64,000 nucleotides of DNA from Thermobacillus sp. ZCTH02-B1 (GCF_002159085.1 NZ_LZRU01000010.1:1-64000); one strand, 5' to 3'; counted from the stretch's first letter, positions 36,587 to 44,857 are shown. Translations and numbers: made by a program. The notes: generated by a model not told the origin, from the letters alone.

Positions 36587-37422
36587 GGCCGCCCTCCTTT
36601 CCCCTGGTTCATGCTGCTCCGCGCTTCCGCAAGCTGCCGCTGAAGCACCTTCAGATGGCGCAGCAGCTCTTCGATCCGGTCGTCCTTTTCCTTGAGCTGC
36701 GCCTCCAGCGCCCGGATGCGCTCGTGCTGGCTGCGGACCATGCCGCGCAGCTTCGCCTCCCTCTGCTGGTAATCCCGCTCGCGGGCGAGGAACTGTTCCT
36801 CGTCCAGCCGGATCAGCCGCCTCATCCGCTCTGCGTTGTCCGGCCGGCGAAAGCGGAACGACCGCTTGCGGCCGGCATAACAGAGATAACGGTGATGCAC
36901 CTCCATCGTGATTTCGTCAAAGAAGGGATCGACGAGCTTCGCGAGCCGCCCCGCATAATACGTCTGCTTGTGGTCGTGGAACGTGTGCAGACCGAAAGGC
37001 ACGGTGATGACGCAGACGCCGCCGTCCGCGAGCCAGTTCGAGACGTTGGCCAGCACCCGCTCCGGCTGCGTGAAATGCTCGAGCACCTCGCCGAGCAGCA
37101 CCGTGTCGAACGGGCCCCATTTGTGCGGCTTCGTCGCGTCGGCCGCCAGGAACCGGACGTTCGCGCGGACGATCGCGGGCTCCTTCGCGAGCTCCGCCCG
37201 CGCATAGCGGATCGCCCCGTCCTCGATATCGATGCCGAGCACCTCGAACCCTTCGCGGCCGAGCAGGATCGACGCGATGCCCTGGCTGCAGCCGACATCG
37301 AGCACGCGGTTCCTCTTGGCGTGCCGGCACATCCAATGGATGCGGGCGCGCGTCGCCTCCTGCGACGCGCCGGAACCCGATTGCCCGTAATACCTCTTGT
37401 TCACCTGATCCTCGTTCACCAT
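36583..37422 (-). CDS. SAM-dependent methyltransferase with C-terminal coiled coil
   Basis: The 279-residue protein has a class-I methyltransferase core (VLDVGCSQGIASILL at about 40-54, DTVLLGEVLEHF) and a C-terminal coiled coil (about 205-265) rich in Glu, Arg, Leu and Gln. The ATG at 37422 has GGGGGTGA upstream, better than the GTG at 37431. Family members in glycan clusters often cap sugars by O-methylation or regulate chain length through the coiled coil; which applies is unknown. Confidence 0.85.
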   Translation of the reverse strand: MVNEDQVNKRYYGQSGSGASQEATRARIHWMCRHAKRNRVLDVGCSQGIASILLGREGFEVLGIDIEDGAIRYARAELAKEPAIVRANVRFLAADATKPHKWGPFDTVLLGEVLEHFTQPERVLANVSNWLADGGVCVITVPFGLHTFHDHKQTYYAGRLAKLVDPFFDEITMEVHHRYLCYAGRKRSFRFRRPDNAERMRRLIRLDEEQFLARERDYQQREAKLRGMVRSQHERIRALEAQLKEKDDRIEELLRHLKVLQRQLAEARSSMNQGKGGRP

Positions 37423-37427
37423 GGAAC

Positions 37428-38738
37428 TCACCCCCGCGCGGCGGGAAGCCCCAAGGCCGGCTCGCCCAGCCGGGCGATGCGGCCGCCGGGAATCCCGGCA
37501 AGCGCGTTCCGCGTGTCCAGCACGAGCGGCGCATGCTCGACGACCAACCGGACGTCAATCGCCGAATGGTTCGTCAGGATGACCGCGAGATCGAGCCCCT
37601 GGAGCAGCCCGGGCGTGAGCTCCTCCGTCCGGTACGTCCGGCCGCGGTGCCGGAAGGACGGCACGAGCGGATCGCAGCAGACGACGTCCGCCTGACGCGC
37701 GGCGAGCTCATCCAGCACGTCCAGGGCCGGCGATTCCCGGACGTCGTCGACATCCGGCTTGTAGGCGATGCCGATCAGCGCGATCCGCGCGCCGCGCACG
37801 GGCTTTCCTTCCCGGTTCAGCAGGTCCGCCGCCCGCTCGACGACGTGCATCGGCATCCGCCGGTTCACCTCGTCCGCCAGCTCGATCAGCTTCATCGGCC
37901 GGCCGTGCCGGCGCGCCGCCCAGTTCAGATAGAGCGGATCGATCGGAATGCAGTGGCCGCCGATGCCCGGGCCCGGCCAGAACGGCAGGAAGCCGAACGG
38001 CTTCGTCGCCGCCGCCCCGATCACCTCCCATACGCTCAGGCCGAGCTTCTCGCAGAGCAGCGCGAATTCGTTCGCGAGCGCGATGTTGACGCTGCGGAAC
38101 GTGTTCTCGAACAGCTTCGCGGCTTCGGCCGCCGCCGTCGAGCTGACGGGCACGACCTCCTGTACGATCGCGCGGTAGAACCTGAGGCCCGCCTCGAGGC
38201 AGGCGGATGTCGCCCCGCCGACGATCTTCGGCGAATTGTCAAGCCGGTGGACGCGGTTGCCCGGATCGATCCGCTCGGGCGAATGGCAGAGATGGAAATC
38301 CTCACCGACCCGCCAGCCGCGCGTCTCTTCGACGGCGCGGCGGATCAGCTCATCCGTCGTGCCCGGATACGTCGTGCTCTCGAGCGCGATGAGCACTCCC
38401 CGCTTGAGGTGAGGCAGCATCGCGGCAACCGCCGAACGGATATACGTCAGGTCCGGCTCCCGTTCCGGCGTCAGCGGCGTCGGCACGCAGATGACGACCG
38501 CGTCCGCCCGGGAGATCGCGGCGTAGTCGCCGGTGGCCGTGAACCGATCCAGCACGGAGCGTATCTCGTCGTCGCCGATGCCGATCACCGTCGAACGTCC
38601 CGCGTTCAGGCGGTCGATTTTCTTGCCGTCCACATCCAACCCCAGCACGCGGTATCCGGCCTTCGCCAGCGCCAGAGCCAGCGGCAGTCCGACATAGCCG
38701 AGCCCGATCACGGCCGCGGTCCGGTCGCGTGTCTCCAT
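37428..38738 (-). CDS. Nucleotide-sugar dehydrogenase (UDP-GlcNAc/ManNAc type)
   Basis: The 436-residue enzyme oxidises a UDP-hexosamine at C6 in two steps with NAD. It has the NAD site AVIGLGYVGLPLALALAKAG (residues 9-28) and the catalytic Cys263 in GPGIGGHCIPIDPLY. The sequence is closest to the WbpA/WecC branch rather than UDP-glucose dehydrogenase, judged by LCHSPERIDPG and AAAEAAKLFENTFR. It lies between the methyltransferase and the dehydratase. Confidence 0.92.
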   Translation of the reverse strand: METRDRTAAVIGLGYVGLPLALALAKAGYRVLGLDVDGKKIDRLNAGRSTVIGIGDDEIRSVLDRFTATGDYAAISRADAVVICVPTPLTPEREPDLTYIRSAVAAMLPHLKRGVLIALESTTYPGTTDELIRRAVEETRGWRVGEDFHLCHSPERIDPGNRVHRLDNSPKIVGGATSACLEAGLRFYRAIVQEVVPVSSTAAAEAAKLFENTFRSVNIALANEFALLCEKLGLSVWEVIGAAATKPFGFLPFWPGPGIGGHCIPIDPLYLNWAARRHGRPMKLIELADEVNRRMPMHVVERAADLLNREGKPVRGARIALIGIAYKPDVDDVRESPALDVLDELAARQADVVCCDPLVPSFRHRGRTYRTEELTPGLLQGLDLAVILTNHSAIDVRLVVEHAPLVLDTRNALAGIPGGRIARLGEPALGLPAARG

Positions 38739-38768
38739 ATCCGCTCCTCCCTCCTTTGCCCCGTCATG

Positions 38769-39752
38769 TCAAAAACCGCCGGCATCGAGCAGCCGGGCGA
38801 TGCCTGCCTTGTCCAGCAGCTCGTCGTCCGACCGGTACGGCTTCGGTTTCGCCGGCCGGCACGAGGCGTACCGGTGCTGAAGTTCCGGCCCGGGGTTCGG
38901 AGGCAGAATGACGAGCACGTCGTCGTCGTAATGTCTGGCGTGCAGCGCCTCGCGCGCGGACACCAGCGTCTCGTGCAGCTTTTCGCCTTCCCGGATGCCG
39001 ATTTCCCGGATGCCCACCTTCGCACCCGACCGCTCGATCAGCACCTCGGCCAGATCGAGGATGCGGAAGGCCGGCATCCGGATGACGAACGTCTCGCCGC
39101 CGATCGCCGCTTCGGCCGCGCGCAGGAGCAGGCCGATTGCGCCGGACAGCGTCATGAAATAGCGGGTCATCTCCCGGTGCGTGATCGGCAGATCCTCGCC
39201 GCGCCGGATCCGCTCGAGGAAGAACGGTACGACGCTGCCGTTCGTGCCGAGCACGTTGCCGCCGCGAATGCAGACGAACCGCGTCTCGTCGGTCAGCGCA
39301 TTCGCGCGGAGCGTCAGCTTCTCGGCGATCGCCTTCGTCATCCCGTACACGTTCACCGGATCGACCGCCTTGTCCGTCGACACGTCCACGACCTTCTTCA
39401 CCCGCCGCGCGATCGCGGCCCGGATGACGTTTTCGGTGCCGAGCACGTTCGTCCGGAACGCCTCGTCCGGCTGCCGCTCGCAGATCGGAACGTGCTTCAG
39501 CGCCGCGAGGTGGAAGACGATGTCGACGCCTCGGCAGGCGTCCAGCACGGCCCCGTAGTCCCGCACATCGCCGATGATGAACCGGACGCGCCCGTCCGCG
39601 CCGAGCTCCCGCTCCATCTCGACCTGCCGGTGCTCGCCGCGGGAGAACACCCGGATTTCCCGCGGATCATGCCGCTCAAGCAGCGTCCGGACGAGATGGC
39701 GTCCCCAGGACCCCGTCCCGCCGGTCACGAGAATGGTGCTGCCGTTGTACAT
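38769..39752 (-). CDS. UDP-GlcNAc 4,6-dehydratase-like SDR (PseB/CapD type)
   Basis: The 327-residue SDR has the cofactor motif VTGGTGSWGRHLV, the AALKHVPICERQPDEAF block and VSTDKAVDPVNVYGMTKAIAE typical of polysaccharide-biosynthesis dehydratases of the CapD/FlaA1/PseB family. These make UDP-4-keto-6-deoxy sugars. The last 50 residues diverge and are unusual (GPELQHRYASCRPAKPKPY). The start is MYNGSTILVTGG with GGAGG upstream. Confidence 0.9.
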   Translation of the reverse strand: MYNGSTILVTGGTGSWGRHLVRTLLERHDPREIRVFSRGEHRQVEMERELGADGRVRFIIGDVRDYGAVLDACRGVDIVFHLAALKHVPICERQPDEAFRTNVLGTENVIRAAIARRVKKVVDVSTDKAVDPVNVYGMTKAIAEKLTLRANALTDETRFVCIRGGNVLGTNGSVVPFFLERIRRGEDLPITHREMTRYFMTLSGAIGLLLRAAEAAIGGETFVIRMPAFRILDLAEVLIERSGAKVGIREIGIREGEKLHETLVSAREALHARHYDDDVLVILPPNPGPELQHRYASCRPAKPKPYRSDDELLDKAGIARLLDAGGF

Positions 39753-39917
39753 CCCGTTTCCTCCTTTCCGATCCGCCTGCCGTCCGTCGCGCCGCCGCCC
39801 TTCCGGGCCGCAGCGCCCGTCTTGAGCCGTTCCGCCGCCTGGGATTTCTCCCCGCGTGCGCCGTCTTCCGTCCGTGTCGCGCTTCCCATTCCGTCGTCAC
39901 TCCTCCCGGCGGCGGGA

Positions 39918-40604
39918 TCACATGAATTCGGCGAGCACGGCGCGCATCGCTTGCTCGCTCAGCCTGCCGCGGAGCGGCACCTTCTTCTTCGACGCGTTGG
40001 CGCCGTGCACGACGTTCACGTAATTCCGCCCGGGCAGCACCTCGTGGGGCAGCTTGATCACGTACCCGTGGCCGTTGCCGGGCGGTTTGATCCGGTAGCC
40101 GTCCAGATAGTCCGCCGTCTTGTAGATGTAGGTGTAGAATTGCGGGGAAAAATGGTGCACCTCGGCCATCACGTTTTCGATCGTATCCCACATGTAGCCG
40201 TCCTGGTTGATCAATGCGACCGTTCCCGGCTTCGGCTTCCAGTTCATGAGCAGCTGCACGAACGTCCGGCGGTACAGGTCGTCGGAATCGAGCCGAGCCA
40301 CGAACAGTTCGTCGGAGCCGGAGGCGAACGCCTTGATCGCCTCCACGCAGGTCTTCTCCGAGCCGAACCGGACGTTCGGCGGAAAGTCCGCCCAGTCTTT
40401 GCGCAGCGGGCCGTACAGCAGCGGCTCGGATTCGTCCGCGAGCTTCAGTACCGCGAGAAAGTCCGGATTCGTCTGACGCTTCAGCGACCGCAGGGTATAT
40501 CGCCGGAAAATCGCGATCCGGTTGCGGATCCACGCCGGCTTGAGCCGGTCCGGAACGATGCCGTAGTTGTTGAAATTGACCTCGATGACGACTCGCCTGG
40601 CCAT
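39918..40604 (-). CDS. Putative rhamnosyl/glycosyltransferase
   Basis: The 228-residue protein resembles the putative rhamnosyltransferase family: VVIEVNFNNYGIVPDRLKPAW, LRSLKRQTNPDFLAVLKLA, and an acidic LFVARLDSDDLYRRTF motif (DSDD, about residues 104-107) that can bind the nucleotide sugar and metal. AAGGAGGTAGAAC precedes the ATG. It is the first gene of the leftward glycan cluster. Confidence 0.8.
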   Translation of the reverse strand: MARRVVIEVNFNNYGIVPDRLKPAWIRNRIAIFRRYTLRSLKRQTNPDFLAVLKLADESEPLLYGPLRKDWADFPPNVRFGSEKTCVEAIKAFASGSDELFVARLDSDDLYRRTFVQLLMNWKPKPGTVALINQDGYMWDTIENVMAEVHHFSPQFYTYIYKTADYLDGYRIKPPGNGHGYVIKLPHEVLPGRNYVNVVHGANASKKKVPLRGRLSEQAMRAVLAEFM

Positions 40605-40631
40605 GTTCTACCTCCTTGTCTGTTCCTCCGT

Positions 40632-40640
40632 TAATGTATG
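40632..40640 (-). promoter_or_regulatory. Sporulation-sigma-like -10 before the glycan cluster
   Basis: On the minus strand CATACATTA matches both the sigmaE -10 (CATACAHT) and the sigmaK -10 (CATANNNTA). It lies about 28 bp before the first gene of the cluster. No convincing -35 is seen, so this is a candidate only. Confidence 0.35.
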
Positions 40641-40797
40641 AGCGCTCGGCACCGGCCGCATGGTTGATTGGTCTCGTCCATTCGTCCAAATCCGGCCGGC
40701 GTCCGCTCGCGGCGGCAGACATCCATGCCCTGCGGCGGCCCGTACATATACTGGAATTGCAACGCAGAAGACTAACGGCCTTCGGGAGGATGAATCC

Positions 40798-41511
40798 ATG
40801 ACGGGACGCCCGCAGCTGACGCAGGCGCAGGTGCTGCAGCGCATCGCGCACGCGCTCAAAACGAAGACGCCGCTGTCGCTCGTCCGCGTCGGGGACGGCG
40901 AGAACCTGGTGCTCGCGCAGCAGACGGTCTGGCCGCTCGACGTGGTGTTGAAGGAGCCGTGGGCCGTGAAGGCGAACGAGGGCAAGAAAGGGCTGCGGCT
41001 GCCGAACCTGCCCCTGCGCGACGCCGTCGCCGAATCGCTCCGGAAGGCCGACATCGTCGGCATCCTGCCGTTCGGCGACAAGACGATCCACGCGCCGGAT
41101 TACCTCAAGCGCCCGCTGACGGAACGCGTGTTCCGGCATTTCCGCATCGAGCCGAAGGCGGTCTGCCACGCCTGCGTGAACCGGATGCTCGCGACGGATC
41201 CGATGTTCTGGAAGACGCTCGCCGGGAAGCGGCTCGCGATCGTGACGCGCCACGCCGACTCGGCGAAGCGGCTCATCGAGGACCGTTTCCGCGGCCTTCG
41301 CGTCACGCTCGTCTATCCGTTCGGCGACTACTCCCAAATGGAGCCGGCGCTCAAGACGCTGACAGAGGGCCGGAACCTGTACGACATCGCGCTCATCTCC
41401 TGCGGCGTCAACGCCGTCGTGCTCGCCCAGCGCACCGCCGAACAGACCGGCAAGGTCGCGCTCGACTTCGGCAAGGCGCTCCATATCATTGCAAAAGGAC
41501 GCCCGAACTGA
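40798..41511 (+). CDS. GT-D-fold glycosyltransferase
   Basis: The 237-residue protein has LSLVRVGDGENLVLAQQ (about residues 25-41), the DGE metal/nucleotide motif of the GT-D glycosyltransferase fold (former DUF1792), and FGDKTIHAPDYLKRPL and VALDFGKALHIIAKG near the end. GGGAGGATGAATCC precedes ATG at 40798; the frame is open further up with no similarity. GT-D enzymes extend O-glycans on surface adhesins in streptococci. It is divergent from the leftward glycan cluster. Confidence 0.85.
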   Translation: MTGRPQLTQAQVLQRIAHALKTKTPLSLVRVGDGENLVLAQQTVWPLDVVLKEPWAVKANEGKKGLRLPNLPLRDAVAESLRKADIVGILPFGDKTIHAPDYLKRPLTERVFRHFRIEPKAVCHACVNRMLATDPMFWKTLAGKRLAIVTRHADSAKRLIEDRFRGLRVTLVYPFGDYSQMEPALKTLTEGRNLYDIALISCGVNAVVLAQRTAEQTGKVALDFGKALHIIAKGRPN

Positions 41512-41530
41512 GACGGGCGTCCTCTTTTTT
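41496..41530 (+). terminator. Terminator after the GT-D gene
   Basis: AGGACGCCC pairs with GGGCGTCCT across the stop codon and is followed by CTTTTTT. Confidence 0.9.
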
Positions 41531-41587
41531 CGTGCCGGTTGGTTCGTGCCGGGCGGCCGACGGCGCGCGGCCGGTGCGTGAACGCGC

Positions 41588-41650
41588 AAAAACCCCGGCG
41601 GCGGGGAAAAACCCCCGTAAACCGGGGGTTTTCCTCCGCAGGCCGGGGTT
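41588..41650 (-). terminator. Nested double-hairpin terminator
   Basis: An outer stem (AACCCCGGC / GCCGGGGTT) encloses an inner stem (AAAACCCCC / GGGGGTTTT). On the minus strand the outer arm ends in TTTTTGCG. It lies 19 bp after the leftward 135-residue gene. Confidence 0.75.
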
Positions 41651-41668
41651 CTTGCGTCGGGCGTGGCG

Positions 41669-42076
41669 TCAGGCGGTGGAAGCGATGCCCCGGAACACTT
41701 CCGGGCCGTTCCGCACGGCCGTCGTCGTGCCCGAGATAAAGGCCGTGTACACCGTCTCCGCAGCCGGCGGCGCCAGCAGATCCTGTGCCGTGAAGGAATG
41801 CACTTCCGTTGCGCCCGTCACGCTCACCGTCCCGGTCAGCGTGAAGATGACGTTGGCGGGGTTGTACGTGGCGCCGCGAACGATCTCCACCGTGAACGTG
41901 TCGCCGATGTCGCCGCTGATGCCGACCATGCCATCCAGCGCGATGACCGTGTTCGGTGCATTTTGCGTCTGCAGGCCGATAATGCCGAACAGCGTCGGCG
42001 TCGCGCTCAGCGGCACGTTCGGAGCGCCGATCTGGTTGGAGTTCATCGAGCTGCGTTGATCCAGGAAAATTCCCAT
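41669..42076 (-). CDS. Short beta-rich protein, possible spore/exosporium surface protein
   Basis: The 135-residue protein starts MGIFLDQRSSMNSNQIG and consists mostly of alternating V/T/I/G/A strands (VEIVRGATYNPANVIFTL, VSVTGATEVHSFTAQDL). There is no signal peptide, membrane segment or Cys. The composition and the short length resemble the C-terminal trimer-forming or basal-layer proteins of exosporium (BclA/ExsF type), but no specific motif is recognised. The ATG at 42076 has AGGGGGTGA upstream. Its proximity to glycosyltransferase genes supports a surface role as inference only. Confidence 0.6.
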   Translation of the reverse strand: MGIFLDQRSSMNSNQIGAPNVPLSATPTLFGIIGLQTQNAPNTVIALDGMVGISGDIGDTFTVEIVRGATYNPANVIFTLTGTVSVTGATEVHSFTAQDLLAPPAAETVYTAFISGTTTAVRNGPEVFRGIASTA

Positions 42077-42315
42077 GCCCTTCACCCCCTGCTTGCCTGA
42101 GATACTACAGTCTATTGCTCCCGGCGGCAGGCGGTATAGACAAACTTCGGAGGGTAAATGACGGATTTTTTCGCGCGACGGCGGTTCGGAGCGGGCGCGT
42201 CCGCGGCGGAGGTCGGGCCTGCGGCGGCGGTTCGACCCGCAACGCCGTCCCGCGCCTTGCGCATTCCCCGCCGCCCTGCACAGGCCGCGTCATGCGGCGC
42301 GCTGCGCCCGCGCCG

Positions 42316-42663
42316 CTATTCCGCGCCGATCACGTCCCGCAAGGCGATCCATACGTCCCCCTGCGCCGTGCGCAGCCGGATCCGTCCGGCCTGCGGGTCG
42401 ATCCTCGTCACGACGCCCGTCGCCTCCCGATCTTCCGTTTCGCCGTACAGCCTCAGCGTGACCGGCCGGCCCGTCCCGAGCGATTCGCCTACTTTGAGCG
42501 CCAGTTCCTCCATCTCCTGTTCGTCCAGCACGGGGCGCTCCTTCCGCTTCAGCGACTCCCGGTGGCCGAGGATGCGCTCCTTGTGCTCGGGCAGCATCAT
42601 CCGGCTCGATTCCCAGAGCAGGTTGTATCCGGGAGTCAGTTTGCTCACGCGCGGTTTGGTCAT
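42316..42663 (-). CDS. yolD: YolD-like protein
   Basis: The 115-residue protein has the family signature WESSRMMLPEHKERILGHRESLKRKERP (given in parts: MMLPEHKERI near residue 22) and a C-terminal SH3-like beta region (GVVTRIDPQAGRIRLR). YolD-like genes are often next to UvrX-type polymerases, and this one follows that polymerase on the same strand after about 330 bp. It could start three codons earlier. Function is unknown. Confidence 0.88.
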   Translation of the reverse strand: MTKPRVSKLTPGYNLLWESSRMMLPEHKERILGHRESLKRKERPVLDEQEMEELALKVGESLGTGRPVTLRLYGETEDREATGVVTRIDPQAGRIRLRTAQGDVWIALRDVIGAE

Positions 42664-42756
42664 GGCTGTCATCCTCTCCTGGTGTCTGAACTATGATGCG
42701 CTTTCGGCTTGATGACGGTCTCCCGTGCCGTTATCGCTCGAGCATGCGCCGTGCAG

Positions 42757-42900
42757 ACGCCGGTTAACGGCACGCCGGACCGTTATTCGGCATCAGCCGG
42801 TTCCCGATCCCGCTCCGCATCGGCCGTTAACGGTTCCCCGTGCCGTTAACACGCGTTCGAGCCCCATGGATACGCCGGTTAACGGCACGCCGGACCGTTA
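42757..42900. repeat. 29-bp direct repeat with GTTAAC cores
   Basis: The stretch between yolD and the polymerase gene (42664-42992, about 330 bp) has no gene. It has an exact 29-bp repeat (42757-42785 and 42872-42900) and several further copies of CCGTTAACGG-type palindromes (for example at 42830-42850), each containing GTTAAC. The copies alternate with GGCACGCCGGACCG. Function unknown. Confidence 0.75.
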
Positions 42901-42992
42901 ACCGGCGCCGGGCGCTCCAATCCGGCGCACAGAACACCATCCCGTCAAAAGGGCCCGCAGCCCGCGACCCGCTCCGGCAGAACGCCGCTTCG

Positions 42993-44231
42993 TCACTTGT
43001 AATGGCCGCCGATCTTGCGCGCCCGATCCCGTGCCTGCCCGGCCGCGGTCAGCGAGGCGGCCCTCAGAATCGCATCGTCGCCGTACTTGTCCTTGATCCG
43101 GTCCGTCGCCCGCTCGAGGGCGCGGTACTTCTCCCGGTGGTCGAACAGCATCAGCTGATATTCCCGGTCGTCCTGCAGGCCGGTCATCGCGACGCCGACC
43201 TTCCGCACCGGCAGGCCGTCCCAATGCCGGTCGAACAGCTCGCACGCGAACCGGTAGACGTCGTTCGTCACCTGGGTCGGATACGGCAGCGTCATCTGTC
43301 GGAAGAACCCGCTCGGCCGGTCGAAGTCGGCGCCCTGGCACCCGACGGCCAGCGTCCGGCCCATCTTCCCCTTGGCCCGCATGCGCCGGCAGACGAGCTC
43401 GCACAGCTCGAGCAGGACGACCTTGAGCTCCTCCTGCGTCTCGTAGTCGCGCGGCAGCGTCATCTGGTGACCGATGCCCTTCTGGAGGATGTGGGTGTCC
43501 GGCGACACCGGCGAATCATCGCGGCCGTGCGCGATCCGCCAGATCATCTCGCCGTTGATCCCCCACCGCGCCCGCAGCCGGGAGAGCGGCGCCCGCGCCA
43601 GGTCGCCGATCGTCTCGATGCCCATCCGGTTCAGATGCGCCGTCATGCGCGAGCCGATCATGAACATTTTGTCCACCGGCAGCTGCCACAGCATCTCCTC
43701 CAGCCGGTCCGGATCGAGCCGGAAGATGCCGTCCGGACGCTTCTTCGCGTAGTTGTCGCACGCCATCTTCGCCAGCACCTTGTTCGTGCTGATGCCCAGC
43801 CGGACGTAGACGCCGGTCTGCTCCAACACCCGCTTCTGGATCATGCGGGCCGCCTCCTCGGGGCCGCCGAACAGCCGGGCCGTCTCCGTCAGATCGAGGA
43901 ACTGCTCGTCGATGCTGTACGGCTCGACCAGGTCCGTGAACGACTCGTAAATGCGCGTGATCAGCAGGGAATACTCGATGTATTCCTGCATGCGCGGCTT
44001 GGCCACGATCAGGTCCGGGCACTTGCCGAGCGCCTCGCCGAGCCGCTCGGCGGTCGTGACGCCGCGCGCCTTCGCAAGCGGGCAGGCGGCGAGCACGATG
44101 CCCGACCGGCGCTCGGGATCGCCCGCGACGACGAGCGGCTTGCCTTCATACTCGGGATGCTTCGCCTTCTCGACGCTGGCGTAGAACGACTGGCAGTCGG
44201 CCAGCATGACAATCCGCTGCTTTCCGGCCAT
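42993..44231 (-). CDS. UvrX/YqjW-type Y-family DNA polymerase
   Basis: This lesion-bypass polymerase acts after DNA damage. The 412-residue protein has ADCQSFYASVEKAKHP (catalytic Asp near residue 12), RPKMQEYIEYS-like and YSIDEQFLDLT (catalytic Asp-Glu), and the TERL thumb and little-finger region (LPVDKMFMIGSRMTAHLNRMG). The second motif has DEQ instead of DEA, as in UvrX/YqjW. ATG at 44231 has GGGAGGGAACCGG upstream. Two SOS boxes lie upstream; the operon includes yolD. Confidence 0.93.
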   Translation of the reverse strand: MAGKQRIVMLADCQSFYASVEKAKHPEYEGKPLVVAGDPERRSGIVLAACPLAKARGVTTAERLGEALGKCPDLIVAKPRMQEYIEYSLLITRIYESFTDLVEPYSIDEQFLDLTETARLFGGPEEAARMIQKRVLEQTGVYVRLGISTNKVLAKMACDNYAKKRPDGIFRLDPDRLEEMLWQLPVDKMFMIGSRMTAHLNRMGIETIGDLARAPLSRLRARWGINGEMIWRIAHGRDDSPVSPDTHILQKGIGHQMTLPRDYETQEELKVVLLELCELVCRRMRAKGKMGRTLAVGCQGADFDRPSGFFRQMTLPYPTQVTNDVYRFACELFDRHWDGLPVRKVGVAMTGLQDDREYQLMLFDHREKYRALERATDRIKDKYGDDAILRAASLTAAGQARDRARKIGGHYK

Positions 44232-44253
44232 CGCCGGTTCCCTCCCGCAAGAC

Positions 44254-44269
44254 AAGAACGCATGTTCTT
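44254..44269 (-). promoter_or_regulatory. LexA (SOS) box 1
   Basis: AAGAACGCATGTTCTT is a palindrome matching the Gram-positive LexA operator (GAAC-N4-GTTC), 23 bp before the polymerase start codon. Confidence 0.85.
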
Positions 44270-44284
44270 ATCATCATACAAAAT

Positions 44285-44304
44285 ACACGAACTTATGTTC
44301 GTGT
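44285..44304 (-). promoter_or_regulatory. LexA (SOS) box 2
   Basis: ACACGAACTTATGTTCGTGT is a perfect 20-bp palindrome with the GAAC-N4-GTTC core, 16 bp upstream of box 1. A possible -35 TTGATA overlaps its edge. Confidence 0.85.
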
Positions 44305-44535
44305 ATCAAGCCGGAATTTTATGCAAAACCGGGCGCGGGTCAGGAATCGGCGTGACGCCAAACCACATGCGCGGCGGGGACCGGCGCGACGCCCGCTCCT
44401 CCCTTTCGCCCCGCGTCTTCCCGCGGTGGGGCGCGGACCGACTGCCGGCAGACGCTGCCCGGCCGCATGGGCCGCGCGCGGCTTCGGGATATCGTGCGGG
44501 ATCTTTTCGATCATGTCCCCTTCGCTCAGCAAACC

Positions 44536-44733
44536 CGAGAAACCCGCGCAGAGCGGAGCACTGGCCGATCGAAGGGGACGGGACCGAAAAAGGGAGGCCG
44601 GACCGGTGTTCCGGTTGACCGAAAGGGACAGCATCGAAAAAGAGAGGCAAGGCTGATGCTCCTGTTGACCGGAGGGGCAGCATCGAAAAAGTGAGGCCGG
44701 GCTGATGTTCCTGTTGACCGGAGGAGACGGGGG
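44536..44733. repeat. Four degenerate ~50-bp tandem repeats
   Basis: Units begin at 44536, 44585, 44635 and 44684, each starting with CGAGAAA/CGAAAAAG and, in the last three, ending with GTTGACCG. The period is not a multiple of 3, so they are not coding repeats. The stretch 44305-44857 has no supported gene; the repeats fill much of it. Confidence 0.75.
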
Positions 44734-44857
44734 CGAAATGAAGCGGAACGGGGACGGACGCAACCGAATCCGCCGAGGTGGCGGAGGACGTCTCCGGGCG
44801 CTATAATGGCCTCAAACGGCGAACACGCCGGGATGAACGGCAAGGGAGAATCTTGCG

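Noticed and set aside
39728..39889. Leftward 53-codon frame between the glycosyltransferase and the dehydratase
   Set aside because: Has a GGAGGA site but spacing of 11 bp and overlaps the dehydratase start; composition is charged low complexity without conservation evidence.
37533..40634. Rightward open frame of 1033 codons
   Set aside because: Antisense to the dehydrogenase, dehydratase and glycosyltransferase genes, Arg/His-rich, no recognisable domain.
42158..42712. Rightward 184-codon frame with a GGAGGG site before its ATG
   Set aside because: It is antisense to the whole yolD gene, is rich in Ser/Arg/Pro, and lacks any motif; the ribosome-binding match is likely chance.
44536..44733. 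CRISPR array
   Set aside because: Repeats are degenerate, about 50 bp with no unique spacers, and no cas genes are in the window.
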